Below the pieces are notes generated by a model that had not been told where the DNA came from, ran no database searches, and saw only the letters and a list, made by a program, of their open reading frames with translations. Below, in pieces: positions 8,144 to 17,894 of a stretch of 64,000 nucleotides of DNA (within the stretch, counting starts at the first letter, position 1; each line of letters starts with the position of its first letter). The stretch comes from Paraburkholderia susongensis (GTDB lineage Bacteria; Pseudomonadota; Gammaproteobacteria; Burkholderiales; Burkholderiaceae): assembly GCF_900177725.1 (NCBI RefSeq), contig NZ_FXAT01000013.1, positions 124,001 through 188,000 on the forward strand. Direction: 5' to 3'. The translations under genes and the position numbers were made by a program.

Positions 8144-9577
8144 TCAGTGAACCTGGGTCAACAGTTCGTCGAGCGATTTTCTGGCGTCGCCATAGAACAT
8201 CCGCGCGTTCTCCTTGTAGAAGAGCGGGTTCTCAATGCCAGAGTAGCCGGTGCCCTGCCCCCGTTTCAGTACCAGCACATGCTTCGCCTTCCAGACCTCA
8301 AGCACCGGCATGCCTGCGATGGGCGAGTGCGGATCGTCCTGCGCCGCCGGATTGACGATGTCGTTCGAGCCGATGACGATCGCAACATCGGTAGAAGGGA
8401 GGTCTTGGTTGATCTCGTCCATTTCGAGCACGATGTCATAAGGCACCTTGGCCTCGGCGAGCAGCACGTTCATGTGCCCGGGCAGCCGCCCTGCTACCGG
8501 ATGGATACCGAACCGTACCTGCTTGCCTTTGGCACGCAGCCGCCTGACCAGCTCGGAGACCGACTGCTGGGCCTGCGCAACCGCCATGCCATAGCCTGGC
8601 ACCAAAACCACCGATTCGGCGTCGTCGAGCATCGCCGCGACGCCATGGGTATCGATCGCCACCTGTTCGCCCTCGATCGCCTGTGCCGGTCCGCTGCGCG
8701 CGCCGAAGCCGCCCAGGATGACACTGAGAAAATTCCGGTTCATCGCCCGACACATGATGTACGACAAAATGGCGCCCGACGAGCCGACCAGTGCTCCCGT
8801 CACGATCAGAAGATCGTTCGACAACGTAAATCCGGTTGCGGCCGCCGCCCAGCCCGAGTAGCTGTTCAACATCGAGATCACCACGGGCATATCGGCGCCG
8901 CCGATCGCCATGATCAGGTGCCAGCCAACGACGCCTGCAATGAGCGCCACGCAGATCACGGTCCAGATCCCGGCGCAGCGGAAATACAGGCCGCCGAGCA
9001 GCAGGCAGCCGAGTCCCGCCGCAATATTGATCGCGTGGCGGCCCGGGAGGATCAGCGCCTTTGACTGGATTTTTCCGGCGAGCTTCCCATAGGCGACGAT
9101 CGAGCCCGTGAACGTGATTGCACCGATCAGTATGCCGAGGAACACCTCGACCCGCATGATCGACAGTTCGATAGGTGTCTTGTGCGCGAGCATCGCCACG
9201 CCGCCTGAAAGCGTGCTGGCAGCGCCGTCACGCAGCGCCTGCGCCGCCTGCTGTGCCTCGATATCGGCATTCAGACCGATGAACACGGCCGCGAGGCCGA
9301 CGAGGCTGTGGAATGCCGCCACGAGTTCCGGCATCTGAGTCATCTGAACTCGCCGTGCGACGATTGTGCCGCAAGCACCGCCCAACGCGATCAGGCCGAT
9401 GATTGGCACGATCGCGCCGCCACCGCTGAATATCGTCGCAAGGAGCGCAATCGCCATGCCGGCGATGCCAAACCAGATTGCGCGCTTTGCCTTCTCCTGA
9501 TTGGAGAGGCCTCCTAGCGCCAGTATAAAAAGGACCGTTGCGCCAATATAGGCGCCCGTAACCAAACCCGAATGCAT
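8144..9577 (-). CDS. pntB: NAD(P) transhydrogenase subunit beta
   Basis: A 477-residue inner-membrane subunit of the proton-translocating transhydrogenase, which drives NADP+ reduction by NADH with the proton-motive force. The N-terminal half has about nine hydrophobic helices; the C-terminal half is the NADP-binding domain, with [38 protein letters not shown] and the [16 protein letters not shown] motif. The frame is open to 9643, but the ATG at 9577 ([12 protein letters not shown]), preceded by GGGAGCAGG, matches the family start. It lies 13 bp after pntA and is co-transcribed. With glutathione reductase and GST upstream, it can supply NADPH for glutathione and hydroxylase reactions. Confidence 0.95.
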   Translation of the reverse strand: MHSGLVTGAYIGATVLFILALGGLSNQEKAKRAIWFGIAGMAIALLATIFSGGGAIVPIIGLIALGGACGTIVARRVQMTQMPELVAAFHSLVGLAAVFIGLNADIEAQQAAQALRDGAASTLSGGVAMLAHKTPIELSIMRVEVFLGILIGAITFTGSIVAYGKLAGKIQSKALILPGRHAINIAAGLGCLLLGGLYFRCAGIWTVICVALIAGVVGWHLIMAIGGADMPVVISMLNSYSGWAAAATGFTLSNDLLIVTGALVGSSGAILSYIMCRAMNRNFLSVILGGFGARSGPAQAIEGEQVAIDTHGVAAMLDDAESVVLVPGYGMAVAQAQQSVSELVRRLRAKGKQVRFGIHPVAGRLPGHMNVLLAEAKVPYDIVLEMDEINQDLPSTDVAIVIGSNDIVNPAAQDDPHSPIAGMPVLEVWKAKHVLVLKRGQGTGYSGIENPLFYKENARMFYGDARKSLDELLTQVH

Positions 9578-9590
9578 AGCCTGCTCCCGA

Positions 9591-11159
9591 CTAGCTCTTG
9601 TTGAACATGGCCAGCATCCGGCGCGTGACCAGGAACCCGCCAAAGATATTGATCGACGCCATCAAAATGGACAGTGCCGCCAGGCTTCCGACAATCAGAT
9701 CGGATGAACCCACCTGCAGCAACGCACCGAGAACGACGATCGATGAAATGGCGTTGGTTATGGCCATCAACGGCGTATGCAGAGAATGCGAAACGTTCCA
9801 GATCACATGGAAGCCAACGAAAACCGCCAGCACGAAGACCATGAAGTGCTGCATGAAAGCTGGCGGCGCGGTTGCGCCGACCAGGAGGGTAACGATCACC
9901 CCGGCGAGAAGCATCCAGGTTTGACGCTTGCCCGCGACCTTGCGCTGGGCATCTTCGCGCGCCGCCTTTTCCTGCACCGACTCAACCGGAGTTCTGTTCG
10001 GCGCGGCCCTTGCAATCGCCTGTACCTTTGGCGGCGGAGGAGGGAAAGTGATTTCTCCCTGCCTGGTCACAGTGGCGCCGCGAATCACGTCGTCCTCCAT
10101 GTTAACGAACGCTATGCCGTCTCTGGCCGGTGTCAGGTCGTCCATCATGTGGCGGACGTTGGTGGCATAGAGTGTCGAAGCCTGCGCCGCCATGCGCGAC
10201 GGAAAGTCCGTGAAGCCGATGATCCTGACGCCGTTCACCGTCTCGATCGCCTGTTCCGGGACGGTGAGTTCGCAGTTGCCGCCACGCTCGGCAGCAAGAT
10301 CGACGATGACTGAACCGGGCTTCATGGCATCGACCATATCCCTCGTCCAGAGCTTCGGCGCCGCCCGCCCCGGGATCAGGGCTGTCGTGATGACGATGTC
10401 GATCTCCGGCGCCAGGCCCCGGAGTCTTGCGAGCTGTTTGGCCTGGAATTCCGGCGACGAGGGAGCCGCATAGCCTCCCGTGACGGTCGAGTCCTGGGTC
10501 TGCTCGAATTCGAGAAAGACGAATTCGGCGCCCATCGATTCGATCTGTTCGGCGACTTCCGGCCTTACGTCGAAAGCGTAAGTGACCGCACCTAGCGACA
10601 CCGCCGTGCCGATAGCGGCAAGACCGGCTACGCCCGCCCCGATCACCAGCACCTTGGCCGGCGGCATCTTGCCGGCGGCGGTGATCTGGCCGGTCATGAA
10701 ACGGTCGAAATGGTTGCAGGCTTCGACCACCGCGCGGTATCCGGCAAGGTTGGCCATCGACGACAGCACATCCATCTTCTGGGCGCGGCTGATGCGAGGC
10801 ACCATGTCCAGCGCCAGCGCGGTGACGCATCTCGCGTTCAGCGCCTCCAGCAATTCGGCATTCTGGCCAGGATACAGCAGCGACATAACGATCTGGCCGC
10901 TGCGGGTCATCCCGACTTCGACCGGTTCGAGAGGCCGTATCTTTGCGACGACGTCGGACAGCGCCCAAAGGTCCGCGGCGCTCGGCACGACGGTCACGCC
11001 AGCGTCGCGATAGGCCTCATCGGGGAAGCGGGCAGCGATGCCGGCGCCCGCTTCGATAAAGCAGTCATAGCCGAGTTTCTTAAGGGCTAGAGCGGACTGG
11101 GGCGTCATCGCCACACGTCTCTCGTCCTTTAAAATTTCCTTCGGAGTACCAATTTTCAT
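9591..11159 (-). CDS. pntA: NAD(P) transhydrogenase subunit alpha (single-chain)
   Basis: A 522-residue subunit holding the NAD(H)-binding domain I fused to membrane helices, as in E. coli PntA (about 510 residues) rather than the split PntAA/PntAB form. The N-terminus MKIGTPKEI and the block [19 protein letters not shown] are diagnostic, as is the Rossmann segment [17 protein letters not shown] (about residues 170-186). A Pro-rich linker (about 375-405) leads to four C-terminal hydrophobic segments. It starts with ATG and only a weak GAGACG ribosome-binding site. It precedes pntB by 13 bp. Confidence 0.95.
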   Translation of the reverse strand: MKIGTPKEILKDERRVAMTPQSALALKKLGYDCFIEAGAGIAARFPDEAYRDAGVTVVPSAADLWALSDVVAKIRPLEPVEVGMTRSGQIVMSLLYPGQNAELLEALNARCVTALALDMVPRISRAQKMDVLSSMANLAGYRAVVEACNHFDRFMTGQITAAGKMPPAKVLVIGAGVAGLAAIGTAVSLGAVTYAFDVRPEVAEQIESMGAEFVFLEFEQTQDSTVTGGYAAPSSPEFQAKQLARLRGLAPEIDIVITTALIPGRAAPKLWTRDMVDAMKPGSVIVDLAAERGGNCELTVPEQAIETVNGVRIIGFTDFPSRMAAQASTLYATNVRHMMDDLTPARDGIAFVNMEDDVIRGATVTRQGEITFPPPPPKVQAIARAAPNRTPVESVQEKAAREDAQRKVAGKRQTWMLLAGVIVTLLVGATAPPAFMQHFMVFVLAVFVGFHVIWNVSHSLHTPLMAITNAISSIVVLGALLQVGSSDLIVGSLAALSILMASINIFGGFLVTRRMLAMFNKS

Positions 11160-11322
11160 AAGCGTCTCGTTTCTTTAATATGCCTACCATGCGATACGAG
11201 CCACAACTTGAGAAGTCCAGGCTGCGGCATTGTCGGGCGCCTTTCCTCCACCCGGATTTCGCATGCGCACCCGATCGCGGGCAACTCGAGCCGTGTCGCC
11301 CGCGGCTCCGAAGCACACCCGA

Positions 11323-12207
11323 TCAAGCGATCGTGACACCCAACGCTGGGCCGCAAATATCCATAAAACTTTGGTGTTGAAGCTTTTGCTGAGCCTGGCT
11401 CCGGGCGATCCCGTCGAGGCGGTCCTGCGGAACCGCGATCTCCTTTCCGATCTCTACCCTTCGTTGATGCTGGCTGAACCAGTCAAAGAGTTTGGGGTGC
11501 AACTGCTGAACCGGATAGCCAAGCAGCGACAGTCTCTGGGTGTAGATAATCCACGCGATATCCACCAGCGAGAAGTCATCCGACGCGATGTTGCGGGACG
11601 AAGTCAACCGTTGGTTCAAGTCCGAGAACGCGGCGTGGAACCGCAAGGCTGCCGCAACCGAGACTTCATCGGTAATGCCCTCCCGGTTATAGCGATCCCA
11701 GAACTCGAACTCCCGCTCTTTTTCCAGATCCTTCACCCCTCCAACAGTGCCCGCCCCACGCTCCCGATAGTTCTTCAGATCGTCGGCGCTCTTCGGAGGC
11801 GTCGACCGTACGACCAGAAATCGGAACGTGAGTGCGCGCATATCCAGATGGAGATCGTTCTCGAACTCAAGCATCTTCTCGATATCCGAGCCGAGTTGCG
11901 CCGGAACCAACGACGGAGAAGGAAAGCGCTTTTCAATGTGAAGCAATATGTCGTTGCTTTCGATGTGAACGTCACCTTCATCGACAAGCACAGGGACCAA
12001 ACCTCGAGGGTTGATACCGAGAAAATACTCGCTCAGGGTCTCATTTGTGCCAATATTTATCGTATGCGAGGTCCAGTCCACCCCCTTCAGGTTGAGAAAA
12101 GTTCTCACCTTCTGGGAGCAGGTCGACATAGGCGCGTGAAACAGGTGTAGCCCCTTCCAGCTCAGCACTTCAGTGGTACGAATATCGGATCTTGCCAGCT
12201 TTACCAT
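11323..12207 (-). CDS. Glutathione S-transferase family protein
   Basis: A 294-residue cytosolic GST-fold protein. The N-terminal thioredoxin-like domain contains the putative active-site segment HAPMSTCSQKVR, with Ser/Cys in the position that activates glutathione, followed by NPRGLVPVLVD (cis-Pro loop) and IESNDILLHIE (glutathione gamma-glutamyl site). The C-terminal helical domain covers roughly residues 110-270. I chose the ATG at 12207 because GGAGGAAGAG directly precedes it; an ATG at 12222 is possible. At nearly 300 residues it is longer than typical GSTs, as are the beta-etherase-like (LigE/F) and bacterial xenobiotic GSTs. Its neighbour is glutathione reductase, suggesting glutathione-dependent conversion of an aromatic intermediate. 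Confidence 0.85.
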   Translation of the reverse strand: MVKLARSDIRTTEVLSWKGLHLFHAPMSTCSQKVRTFLNLKGVDWTSHTINIGTNETLSEYFLGINPRGLVPVLVDEGDVHIESNDILLHIEKRFPSPSLVPAQLGSDIEKMLEFENDLHLDMRALTFRFLVVRSTPPKSADDLKNYRERGAGTVGGVKDLEKEREFEFWDRYNREGITDEVSVAAALRFHAAFSDLNQRLTSSRNIASDDFSLVDIAWIIYTQRLSLLGYPVQQLHPKLFDWFSQHQRRVEIGKEIAVPQDRLDGIARSQAQQKLQHQSFMDICGPALGVTIA

Positions 12208-12325
12208 CTCTTCCTCCATCATTAGGCCATCAGCCGTGAATCTTCTGCCGTGCGTGTTCAGGTGTAGTGCTTAAGATTCGATCGCTGGTTTCATGAGATC
12301 CGCGATCGGATCACGGGATCGCGCA

Positions 12326-13678
12326 TCACGAGCGTATCGTCTGCGTCCTGAGAGTGACGAACTCTTCGGCGGCGCTCGGATGGATGCCGATGGTCCGGTC
12401 GAAGTCCGCCTTGGTCGCCCCGGCGACGATTGCCACCGCCAGACCCTGCATGATTTCTGGCGCATCCTCGCCCAGCATATGCGCGCCCACGACCTTGTCG
12501 GTTCTTGCATCCACAATCAGTTTCATCAGCGTTTTGCGCGCCCGACCTGTTAGCGCATGGCGCATGGGCGTGAATCTGGACATGAAGATCTTGATCCCTT
12601 CCATGCTCTGCGCAGCCTGCTGCTCCGTCGGCCCTACCGTGGCGATAGGTGGGATGGAGAACACGGCCGTCGGGACGTACTCCAGGCTTACCTCGCGCGG
12701 CCTGTTGCCATAGAGCGTATCCGCGAGAGCATGTCCCTCGGCCGTGGCTACGGGAGTTAGGTTCATCCGGTCCGTCACATCGCCCAGCGCGTAGATATGC
12801 GGCACGTTGGTGACAAGATCCGCCCCTACCGCGATCTCGCCTCGCGCCCCGACGTTCACCCCTGCGGCCCCGAGATTCAGCCCCTCGGTGTTAGGCGCGC
12901 GACCAGTGGCAAAGAAGACCATATCCACCTCCAGCACGGTGCCATTCGAGAGCGTCGCTTGCTTGCCGGCACCGTCCGCGGTGACGGCGACGGGGGTGGT
13001 GCCTGGATGCAGAATGATGCCGTTCTGCACCAGCGCCTCAGCCAGTGCGACGCGCAGATCCTCATCAAATCCGCGCAGTGGTAGCGGCTGCCGGTAGACG
13101 AGGTGCGTTTGCGCTCCAAGTCCGGCGAACACACCGGCGAATTCCACTGCAATATAGCCGCTACCGATCACTGCGACTCGCTTTGGCATTTCCTTCGCCA
13201 CAAAGATGTCATCGGAGATAGCGGCATGTTCGGCGCCGGGAATACCAAGCCCGACAGGATGGCCGCCGGTAGCAATCACAATCCGTTCCGCCGTGACTCG
13301 CCGCCCGCCCACGTCGAGCGTATGGGCGTCGACGAAACTTGCTTTGGCATCGAAAATTTTCGCGCCGGCATTCTCCAGAAGACGACGATAAATGCCGTTC
13401 AATCGCGAAACCTCCCTGTCCTTCGCGGCGATCAGAGCAGACCAGTCATGCCCGTTGCGCAGGATATCCCAGCCAAATCCGCGCGCATCCTCGGCCGTGG
13501 CACCGTATTCAGCAGCCATGACCATGAACTTCTTGGGCACGCAGCCAACGTTTACACAAGTCCCTCCCCAGAAACGGGCCTCCGCCACGCCGACGCGCGC
13601 GCCATGCCCAGCCGCGATACGTGCGCAACGCACGCCGCCAGAGCCACCGCCAATTACGAAGAGATCGAAATCCATCAT
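12326..13678 (-). CDS. gor: Glutathione-disulfide reductase
   Basis: A 450-residue FAD enzyme that reduces oxidised glutathione with NADPH. Visible are the FAD-binding VIGGGSGGVRCAR near the N-terminus, the redox-active CVNVGCVPKK about 40 residues in, the NADPH Rossmann motif VIGSGYIAVEFAG with downstream VYRQPLPLRGFD, the second FAD segment IYALGDVT, and the C-terminal HPSAAEEFVTLR catalytic His-Glu block. The start is uncertain between ATG 13708, 13678 and 13675; family proteins begin a few residues before the FAD motif, so I used 13678. It sits 38 bp after the FMN-oxidase-like gene and 118 bp before the GST gene, forming a glutathione unit. Confidence 0.92.
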   Translation of the reverse strand: MMDFDLFVIGGGSGGVRCARIAAGHGARVGVAEARFWGGTCVNVGCVPKKFMVMAAEYGATAEDARGFGWDILRNGHDWSALIAAKDREVSRLNGIYRRLLENAGAKIFDAKASFVDAHTLDVGGRRVTAERIVIATGGHPVGLGIPGAEHAAISDDIFVAKEMPKRVAVIGSGYIAVEFAGVFAGLGAQTHLVYRQPLPLRGFDEDLRVALAEALVQNGIILHPGTTPVAVTADGAGKQATLSNGTVLEVDMVFFATGRAPNTEGLNLGAAGVNVGARGEIAVGADLVTNVPHIYALGDVTDRMNLTPVATAEGHALADTLYGNRPREVSLEYVPTAVFSIPPIATVGPTEQQAAQSMEGIKIFMSRFTPMRHALTGRARKTLMKLIVDARTDKVVGAHMLGEDAPEIMQGLAVAIVAGATKADFDRTIGIHPSAAEEFVTLRTQTIRS

Positions 13679-13716
13679 CACAATCCCGTTAATTTTTTCA
13701 AAATCCATTCATCCCG

Positions 13717-14295
13717 CTAAGGGGCAATCCAGCGGCCTTCCCATCCGTCGGGAACTCGACCGAATCGGGCCCGCCTGGGCGCATCGGCGATCGACAAATC
13801 AAGCCAGTCAATCATTGAGGGCCGGACTTCGACGATACAGAAGTTTTCGAAGCCGTCGGACGCCTGAAATACGTCAAGCTTTGGAGCCGCTGCTGCGACT
13901 GGCCGGTCGACGGGTGTCCCGGGAGCAAGCGTGGTCTGATAGACAATCTGGCTTTGGGCGCGACCCGATTCCCATGCGGCCCTTCGCGCCTGCGCTTCAT
14001 GAACGATCCGTGCTTCGCCTTGAATACGTATCTGAACGTTGCGATCGGGGTCTACGCCTACCAGCGCAATTCGTCGATCATTTTTTAATTCCGCTGACTT
14101 GGGCGAGCGTATATCCGTATGAAACGCGATGACGTTATCGGCCTCGCATACCCGACGCAGGACAATCGAGCGAACGGCTGGCGCGCCGTCCAACCCGATT
14201 GTGGCCGCCTGCATAATCTTGAACGGGACGCGCCCGGGTGCCGTTCCACCAAGGAGGTTTTCCCAAACGGCCGCATAAGCATCGGCGAGCATCAT
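13717..14295 (-). CDS. Pyridoxamine 5'-phosphate oxidase-like FMN-binding protein
   Basis: A 192-residue split-barrel flavoprotein of the PNPOx-like group (alr4036 type). The N-terminal ATIGLDGAPAVRSIVLRR and ADNVIAFHTDIRSPKSAEL segments form the FMN phosphate-binding part, and DRNVQIRIQGEARIV continues the barrel. The C-terminus WLDLSIADAPRRARF ... WEGRWIAP corresponds to the family's RIEFW-type end, but is altered. The start ATG at 14295 follows a good GGGAAGGTG site. True PdxH function is doubtful; related proteins act as flavin reductases or oxidases of unknown substrate. Confidence 0.75.
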   Translation of the reverse strand: MMLADAYAAVWENLLGGTAPGRVPFKIMQAATIGLDGAPAVRSIVLRRVCEADNVIAFHTDIRSPKSAELKNDRRIALVGVDPDRNVQIRIQGEARIVHEAQARRAAWESGRAQSQIVYQTTLAPGTPVDRPVAAAAPKLDVFQASDGFENFCIVEVRPSMIDWLDLSIADAPRRARFGRVPDGWEGRWIAP

Positions 14296-14432
14296 GCAGT
14301 CACCTTCCCAACTTTGTTTCGTGGATCGCGAGCATTCGATCCACGGTCGCACTGAATAGCGTCGTACCAAAAAGACCCGTCTCTGCACGCACGCCGGATC
14401 ATGAACCTGACTGACCAGGAAGCACCTAGGCT

Positions 14433-14726
14433 CTACAGCATTCCCACCCCCAACTCATCAGCTTCCTCTTTTGCAGCACGAATCGCCTCGTAAAACGTGG
14501 GCTCCGTGGCCACTTGCATTCTGTCGACATGAACGACCCAACTGTGTAGCGCAAAGCGCCACCGAATACGCCGCTCTTCCAGCAGCGCGGAAAACCAGCG
14601 CCAAACCGATGCATCTTCGGCGTTTGCCGCCACTGCGGCGTCGCGACGTGCACGACGTGTGGCTTCGATGTCAGGAGAGCGCTCACGACAAGCAGCTACC
14701 CTCGCCCCTGAAATTAGTACTTCCAC
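14433..14726 (-). CDS. Hypothetical protein, 97 residues
   Basis: A small acidic-to-neutral protein starting at GTG 14726. The C-terminal part, DRMQVATEPTFYEAIRAAKEEADELG, has an amphipathic helical look and resembles short uncharacterised Burkholderia proteins. It has no signal peptide or membrane segment. It lies between the nitroreductase and the FMN-oxidase-like gene on the same strand. No function can be assigned, and the ribosome-binding site is weak. Confidence 0.5.
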   Translation of the reverse strand: MEVLISGARVAACRERSPDIEATRRARRDAAVAANAEDASVWRWFSALLEERRIRWRFALHSWVVHVDRMQVATEPTFYEAIRAAKEEADELGVGML

Positions 14727-14805
14727 GATCGTGTGTTCCCATCAGAAGAATTCTTGCCACAGTAGCGCAACGCCGTCTTCGCCTGAATCGAGCCATCTTT
14801 CCCAC

Positions 14806-15399
14806 CTACACGATCATGCAGGCGTCGTCGAATTCGAATCGGGGACTGCGTGGGAACAGTCCGGCCGGATCGCCATAGCCAAGGCAGCACAGAAAATTCA
14901 CGCGCAGCGACGTACCTTCGAAGAACAGCGAGTTGACGAGACGGGCATCAAAGCCCGACAGGGGTCCGCAGTCCAAACCGAGCAAGCGTGCGGCGAGGAT
15001 GAAATACCCTCCTTGCAGGGAACTGTTGCGAAAGCCGGTCTCCTCGGCAAGCGCGGGCTGGCTCCGGAAGATGTCGCCTGCATTCGGGCGATGCGGAAAC
15101 AGCGTGGAGAGCTTCTCGTAAAACGCCAGATCGTGAGCGATGATGGCCACGATGGGCGCAGAGCGAACCTTCTCGACATTGCCTGCCGAGACGGCGGATA
15201 AAAGCCGCTCGCGCGCTCCGGGCGAACGCACGAACGTGACTCGCATCGGCGAACAGTTCATGCTTGTCGGCCCCCACCTCGTCAGTTCGAATAACTCACG
15301 AAGCAACTCGTCGGATATCGGGTTCGCAAGCCAGGCATTCTGGCTTCGAGCCTGCGTAAAGAGTTGCTGCCGGGCGTGAATGTCGAGCGGCTCGCTCAT
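14806..15399 (-). CDS. Nitroreductase-family FMN oxidoreductase (RutE/HadB type)
   Basis: A 197-residue FMN-dependent reductase of the malonic semialdehyde reductase RutE/HadB subgroup. The diagnostic blocks are RWGPTSMNCSPMRV near residue 45, the QGGYFILAARLLGLDCGPLSGFD segment (about 125-147) and the C-terminal [18 protein letters not shown]. The ATG at 15399 follows CAGGAG at the right distance. It is the third gene of a DUF1185-cupin-nitroreductase unit (spacers of about 45 bp). A paralogue with the same blocks lies at 56171-56755. In the cluster it may reduce a semialdehyde or nitro/quinone intermediate. Confidence 0.85.
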   Translation of the reverse strand: MSEPLDIHARQQLFTQARSQNAWLANPISDELLRELFELTRWGPTSMNCSPMRVTFVRSPGARERLLSAVSAGNVEKVRSAPIVAIIAHDLAFYEKLSTLFPHRPNAGDIFRSQPALAEETGFRNSSLQGGYFILAARLLGLDCGPLSGFDARLVNSLFFEGTSLRVNFLCCLGYGDPAGLFPRSPRFEFDDACMIV

Positions 15400-15444
15400 G
15401 GATGCATGCTCCTGATTCTCGTCGTTCCCGAGTACCATCCCGGC

Positions 15445-15984
15445 CTAAGGCCGCGTGGCTCCCACCATGAAAAACGCGACCGTTGCCGGCGCATCGCTCT
15501 TGTTGCGCCACGCATGCCGCGGGCCCTGCTGCACTGCGACGTCCATCGCACGCACCAGCGTCTGTTGCCCATCGTCGAGCTCCAGCCAGATCTCACCCGA
15601 CAGGACGATCGCGTAATCGACCGTGTCGGTGGTATGCATGCCCGGACAATCCGGCTCGAATGTCCTCACGAAGTCGGGCATGTGCCCTGCCAACTCGGCG
15701 CCCGCCGCAGCCCGGTCAAAACCCGGCACGGACATCGCGCTTTCGGGAGGAAACGTGACGATCAGAAAACTCGTGCCGCCCGGGGAGGGCAGGATATCCG
15801 TCTGCCCTTCAGTCGGATCACTGCCGGACGCCGAGAGAACCGGTGATGGAGGCGTCGTCCAGAGCTGCGCGAACGCATAACCAGGAACCGCCTGGAAAGT
15901 GACGGCACGCGACGGCACGCCGTCTGAAAGCAGTACTGAACGGCCATTCCGATCGCGGCCGGTTACCACTCGTCGGATCTGCAT
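15445..15984 (-). CDS. Cupin-domain protein
   Basis: A 179-residue protein with a C-terminal cupin barrel (about residues 75-175). Recognisable are HTTDTVDYAIVLSGEIWLELDDG (cupin motif 1, with His and Glu-type ligands) and RHAWRNKSDAPATVAFFMVG (motif 2). The N-terminal 70 residues form a small separate region. Cupins of this form occur as single-domain dioxygenases, isomerases or metabolite sensors; nothing here fixes the reaction. Its position 47 bp after the DUF1185 gene and 45 bp before the nitroreductase gene suggests a role in the same catabolic route. Confidence 0.8.
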   Translation of the reverse strand: MQIRRVVTGRDRNGRSVLLSDGVPSRAVTFQAVPGYAFAQLWTTPPSPVLSASGSDPTEGQTDILPSPGGTSFLIVTFPPESAMSVPGFDRAAAGAELAGHMPDFVRTFEPDCPGMHTTDTVDYAIVLSGEIWLELDDGQQTLVRAMDVAVQQGPRHAWRNKSDAPATVAFFMVGATRP

Positions 15985-16031
15985 CTGCGTACCCCTGTTT
16001 ATACGAGAATGACGTACTGGTTTCCCGAGAC

Positions 16032-16613
16032 CTAACGTAGACCGTCATGCCCCTGAATGTCCGATGCCCGGAGTCCTCCCAACCGGGCATGGACACGCCC
16101 GCCCGTCGCCATCGCGAGCGCAAACGCAATTTCGTTGCGCCGCGGACCGTCCCATACGGTGACCTCACAGGTACCGTAATGGCTGCGAACATACGATGCA
16201 TGAATGTGCCCCAGTGGAACCATCAGACGCGTTCCCACGCCACCAATCGTCTTGGCAGAAGGAACCATTGCCTTCGGATCGCCCAACGTCTCGCGCATGG
16301 CCCAACCGCCTGCCTCATGCCAGACAGCGCCATGCTCGAGTTCGCCATCCTCACCCACAATAGCGCCCTTGCCATAAGCCTCGACCTTCGATAAGCCTCC
16401 CAGTTGCGTAATGAGACGCGACGAAAGATCGGCCCCCAGCTCCCGGAGCGCCTGCATGAAGGGCAAAAGATTGGGTTCGTAGCGACCGGCATAAGGATTG
16501 GCGACAATCGCGGTCGCCACTGCGACCAATAGCGGCTCTTCCAGCCGCGCCCCGCCTTCGTGCCAGACCTCCTCCAGATCCAGCTTGACCTTTCTTACGT
16601 TCATTAGCGACAT
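16032..16613 (-). CDS. DUF1185 (AA_synth) family protein
   Basis: A 193-residue cytoplasmic protein matching the so-called amino acid synthesis family. Visible family features are NVRKVKLDLEEVWHEGG at the start, ANPYAGRYEPNLL, a LGGLSKVEAYGKGAIVGEDGE region, the RETLGDPKAMVPSAKT segment and VRSHYGTCEVTVWDGPRRNEI near the end. I chose ATG 16613, preceded by TGGAG. The family name is historical and the enzymatic role is not known. It is the first gene of a three-gene unit, 86 bp downstream of a copy of the palindrome shared across this cluster, so it is likely controlled by the GntR protein at 24369. Confidence 0.8.
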   Translation of the reverse strand: MSLMNVRKVKLDLEEVWHEGGARLEEPLLVAVATAIVANPYAGRYEPNLLPFMQALRELGADLSSRLITQLGGLSKVEAYGKGAIVGEDGELEHGAVWHEAGGWAMRETLGDPKAMVPSAKTIGGVGTRLMVPLGHIHASYVRSHYGTCEVTVWDGPRRNEIAFALAMATGGRVHARLGGLRASDIQGHDGLR

Positions 16614-16699
16614 CCGCGTGCTCCAGGGAAGTTGTTCCAATCAACTGCGTGCACGGTGCCATGTCGCACGCCAGCGGTTCCATTATAGCCATCTTTCTA

Positions 16700-16713
16700 T
16701 TTTATGCACAAAA
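16700..16713. promoter_or_regulatory. GntR-regulon operator copy a
   Basis: TTTTATGCACAAAA, a 14-bp palindrome fitting TTTTRTGCAYAAAA. It stands 86 bp upstream of the DUF1185-cupin-nitroreductase unit on the minus strand. Five further copies or close variants precede the other transcription units of this cluster (see findings). Confidence 0.65.
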
Positions 16714-16785
16714 CTATTTTTTACGCCCAAATTTTTCGCATATTCCTGAGATCGCAATTCAAGGAAATGAACTTTGACTATTTCG

Positions 16786-16850
16786 GTCCTGACCTGGCCG
16801 CCGCAGGACGGTATCGTGCAAGCAACGGAGAATCGTAGGTTCTGGGTCGT
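16786..16850 (+). pseudogene. GntR winged-helix fragment
   Basis: About 65 bp resemble codons 55-76 of the intact GntR gene at 24369 (around 53 of 65 positions identical by eye), giving PQDGIVQATENRRFWVV against AQDGIVQATENRGFWVA, the wing of the helix-turn-helix. Nothing before or after matches. It is either a short duplicated piece or what is left of a second regulator gene. Confidence 0.55.
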
Positions 16851-17098
16851 CTCATGCAATGACCCAGCGGATCCCGCTCAGGTTGAGCAGCTAATGCGAA
16901 GCCTCAAGCAGGGATTTTCATCCTTAGTGCCTGGTGGCGCCGTCGACAGTCATAGAACAGAGTCAAGTCAGCAATCAGGTGACTGACAAGCTGTTGCGTT
17001 TCGAAGCAATGGCGACGGCGGAGAAGAGAGGTGCTTTCGAGGCGCCGGTTAAAAAGGAACCGCGCAGAAGTCGCTCCTTTTCCCAGGCGAGACCTGGC

Positions 17099-17209
17099 CT
17101 ACTTACTGGCGGTGCCAGCAGCCCCCGCATTTTTCTCGGCATAGTGCAGGTCTTCCGGGTAATTCGGGTCATTAGCGGCTGGCTTGTGCCCGTTGCCTTC
17201 CAGCTTCTT
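17099..17209 (-). pseudogene. DUF4148 protein C-terminal remnant
   Basis: Minus-strand frame ending at the stop codon 17101-17099 reads KKLEGNGHKPAANDPNYPED followed by LHYAEKNAGAAGTASK. This is the end of DUF4148 proteins, small exported proteins abundant in Burkholderia with an LxxLExxGYxPA..YP..L/IQxAE pattern. A TAG at 17212-17210 interrupts the frame just upstream and the signal-peptide part is missing, so it is a remnant. Confidence 0.55.
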
Positions 17210-17234
17210 CTACTCCGCCGAGTTCTCGCGCGCC

Positions 17235-17894
17235 TCATTCGGAAGACATGCGCTGCAGGCCGTGTGATTTCATACGCCAGAAAAGCGCGTCGATGCGGTC
17301 TTGCCCAAAGAACGGCTCTCCTTGGAACACGAAGGTCGGTACTCCCCAATGTCCCGCGGCACCCAGGTCGTTTTCATTGCCTTTGATGATAGCTTCGTAA
17401 CGCTCCGGGGCGGCCACGATCGCCGCATCGAGTGCTTCGAGATCGAACCCCGCAGACGCTGCCGCACGTGAGAGGTGATCTCCCTCGTTCCATCCGATCA
17501 CACTGCCGTCCCAAAGCACCGGCGCAATGGCATTCGCGAATGCCAGGGAGCGCCCTTCGAGCTGTGCCGCTGCCGCCAGCCGGGTAAGGCGATGGATATA
17601 GGGTTGCTCGGGCGATACATCAAGCGACTCCATGTCCTGGACGATGGGATCGGGACGCGGAAAGTGAAACGGAATGTCCGCTTGCTGAGCGACCCGTGTG
17701 GTGTCAAGAGCCACATACTTGACCATCAATGGATTCGAGCGCTTGAAAAAACCCGGCACGCGAACGGCCATCGGATAGACCGGGCGCAGGCGGATCGCTA
17801 CATCGTGATCCTTCACCCTGTCGCGTAGTTTCACAAGAGCGATATAGCTATATGGGCTACGGAATGAAAAGAAAAAATCGGCAGCAAGTGTCAT
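17235..17894 (-). CDS. 2-hydroxychromene-2-carboxylate isomerase-like DsbA-family protein
   Basis: A 219-residue thioredoxin-fold protein of the DsbA/kappa-GST superfamily. The N-terminus DFFFSFRSPYSYIALVKL has the Ser-Pro active-site segment that replaces the CxxC of DsbA in HCCA isomerases (naphthalene pathway NahD and relatives), and AAGHWGVPTFVFQGEPFFGQDRID is the family's conserved C-terminal glutathione/cis-Pro region. I chose ATG 17894 with CGGAG upstream; the longer frame to 18128 overlaps no recognisable domain. It follows the MDR dehydrogenase gene by 106 bp. Such enzymes use glutathione, which agrees with the GST and glutathione reductase genes of this cluster. Confidence 0.88.
   Translation of the reverse strand: MTLAADFFFSFRSPYSYIALVKLRDRVKDHDVAIRLRPVYPMAVRVPGFFKRSNPLMVKYVALDTTRVAQQADIPFHFPRPDPIVQDMESLDVSPEQPYIHRLTRLAAAAQLEGRSLAFANAIAPVLWDGSVIGWNEGDHLSRAAASAGFDLEALDAAIVAAPERYEAIIKGNENDLGAAGHWGVPTFVFQGEPFFGQDRIDALFWRMKSHGLQRMSSE

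Noticed and set aside
8147-9064. Plus-strand 305-codon frame inside pntB
   Set aside because: Antisense shadow; the minus strand encodes an unmistakable PntB.
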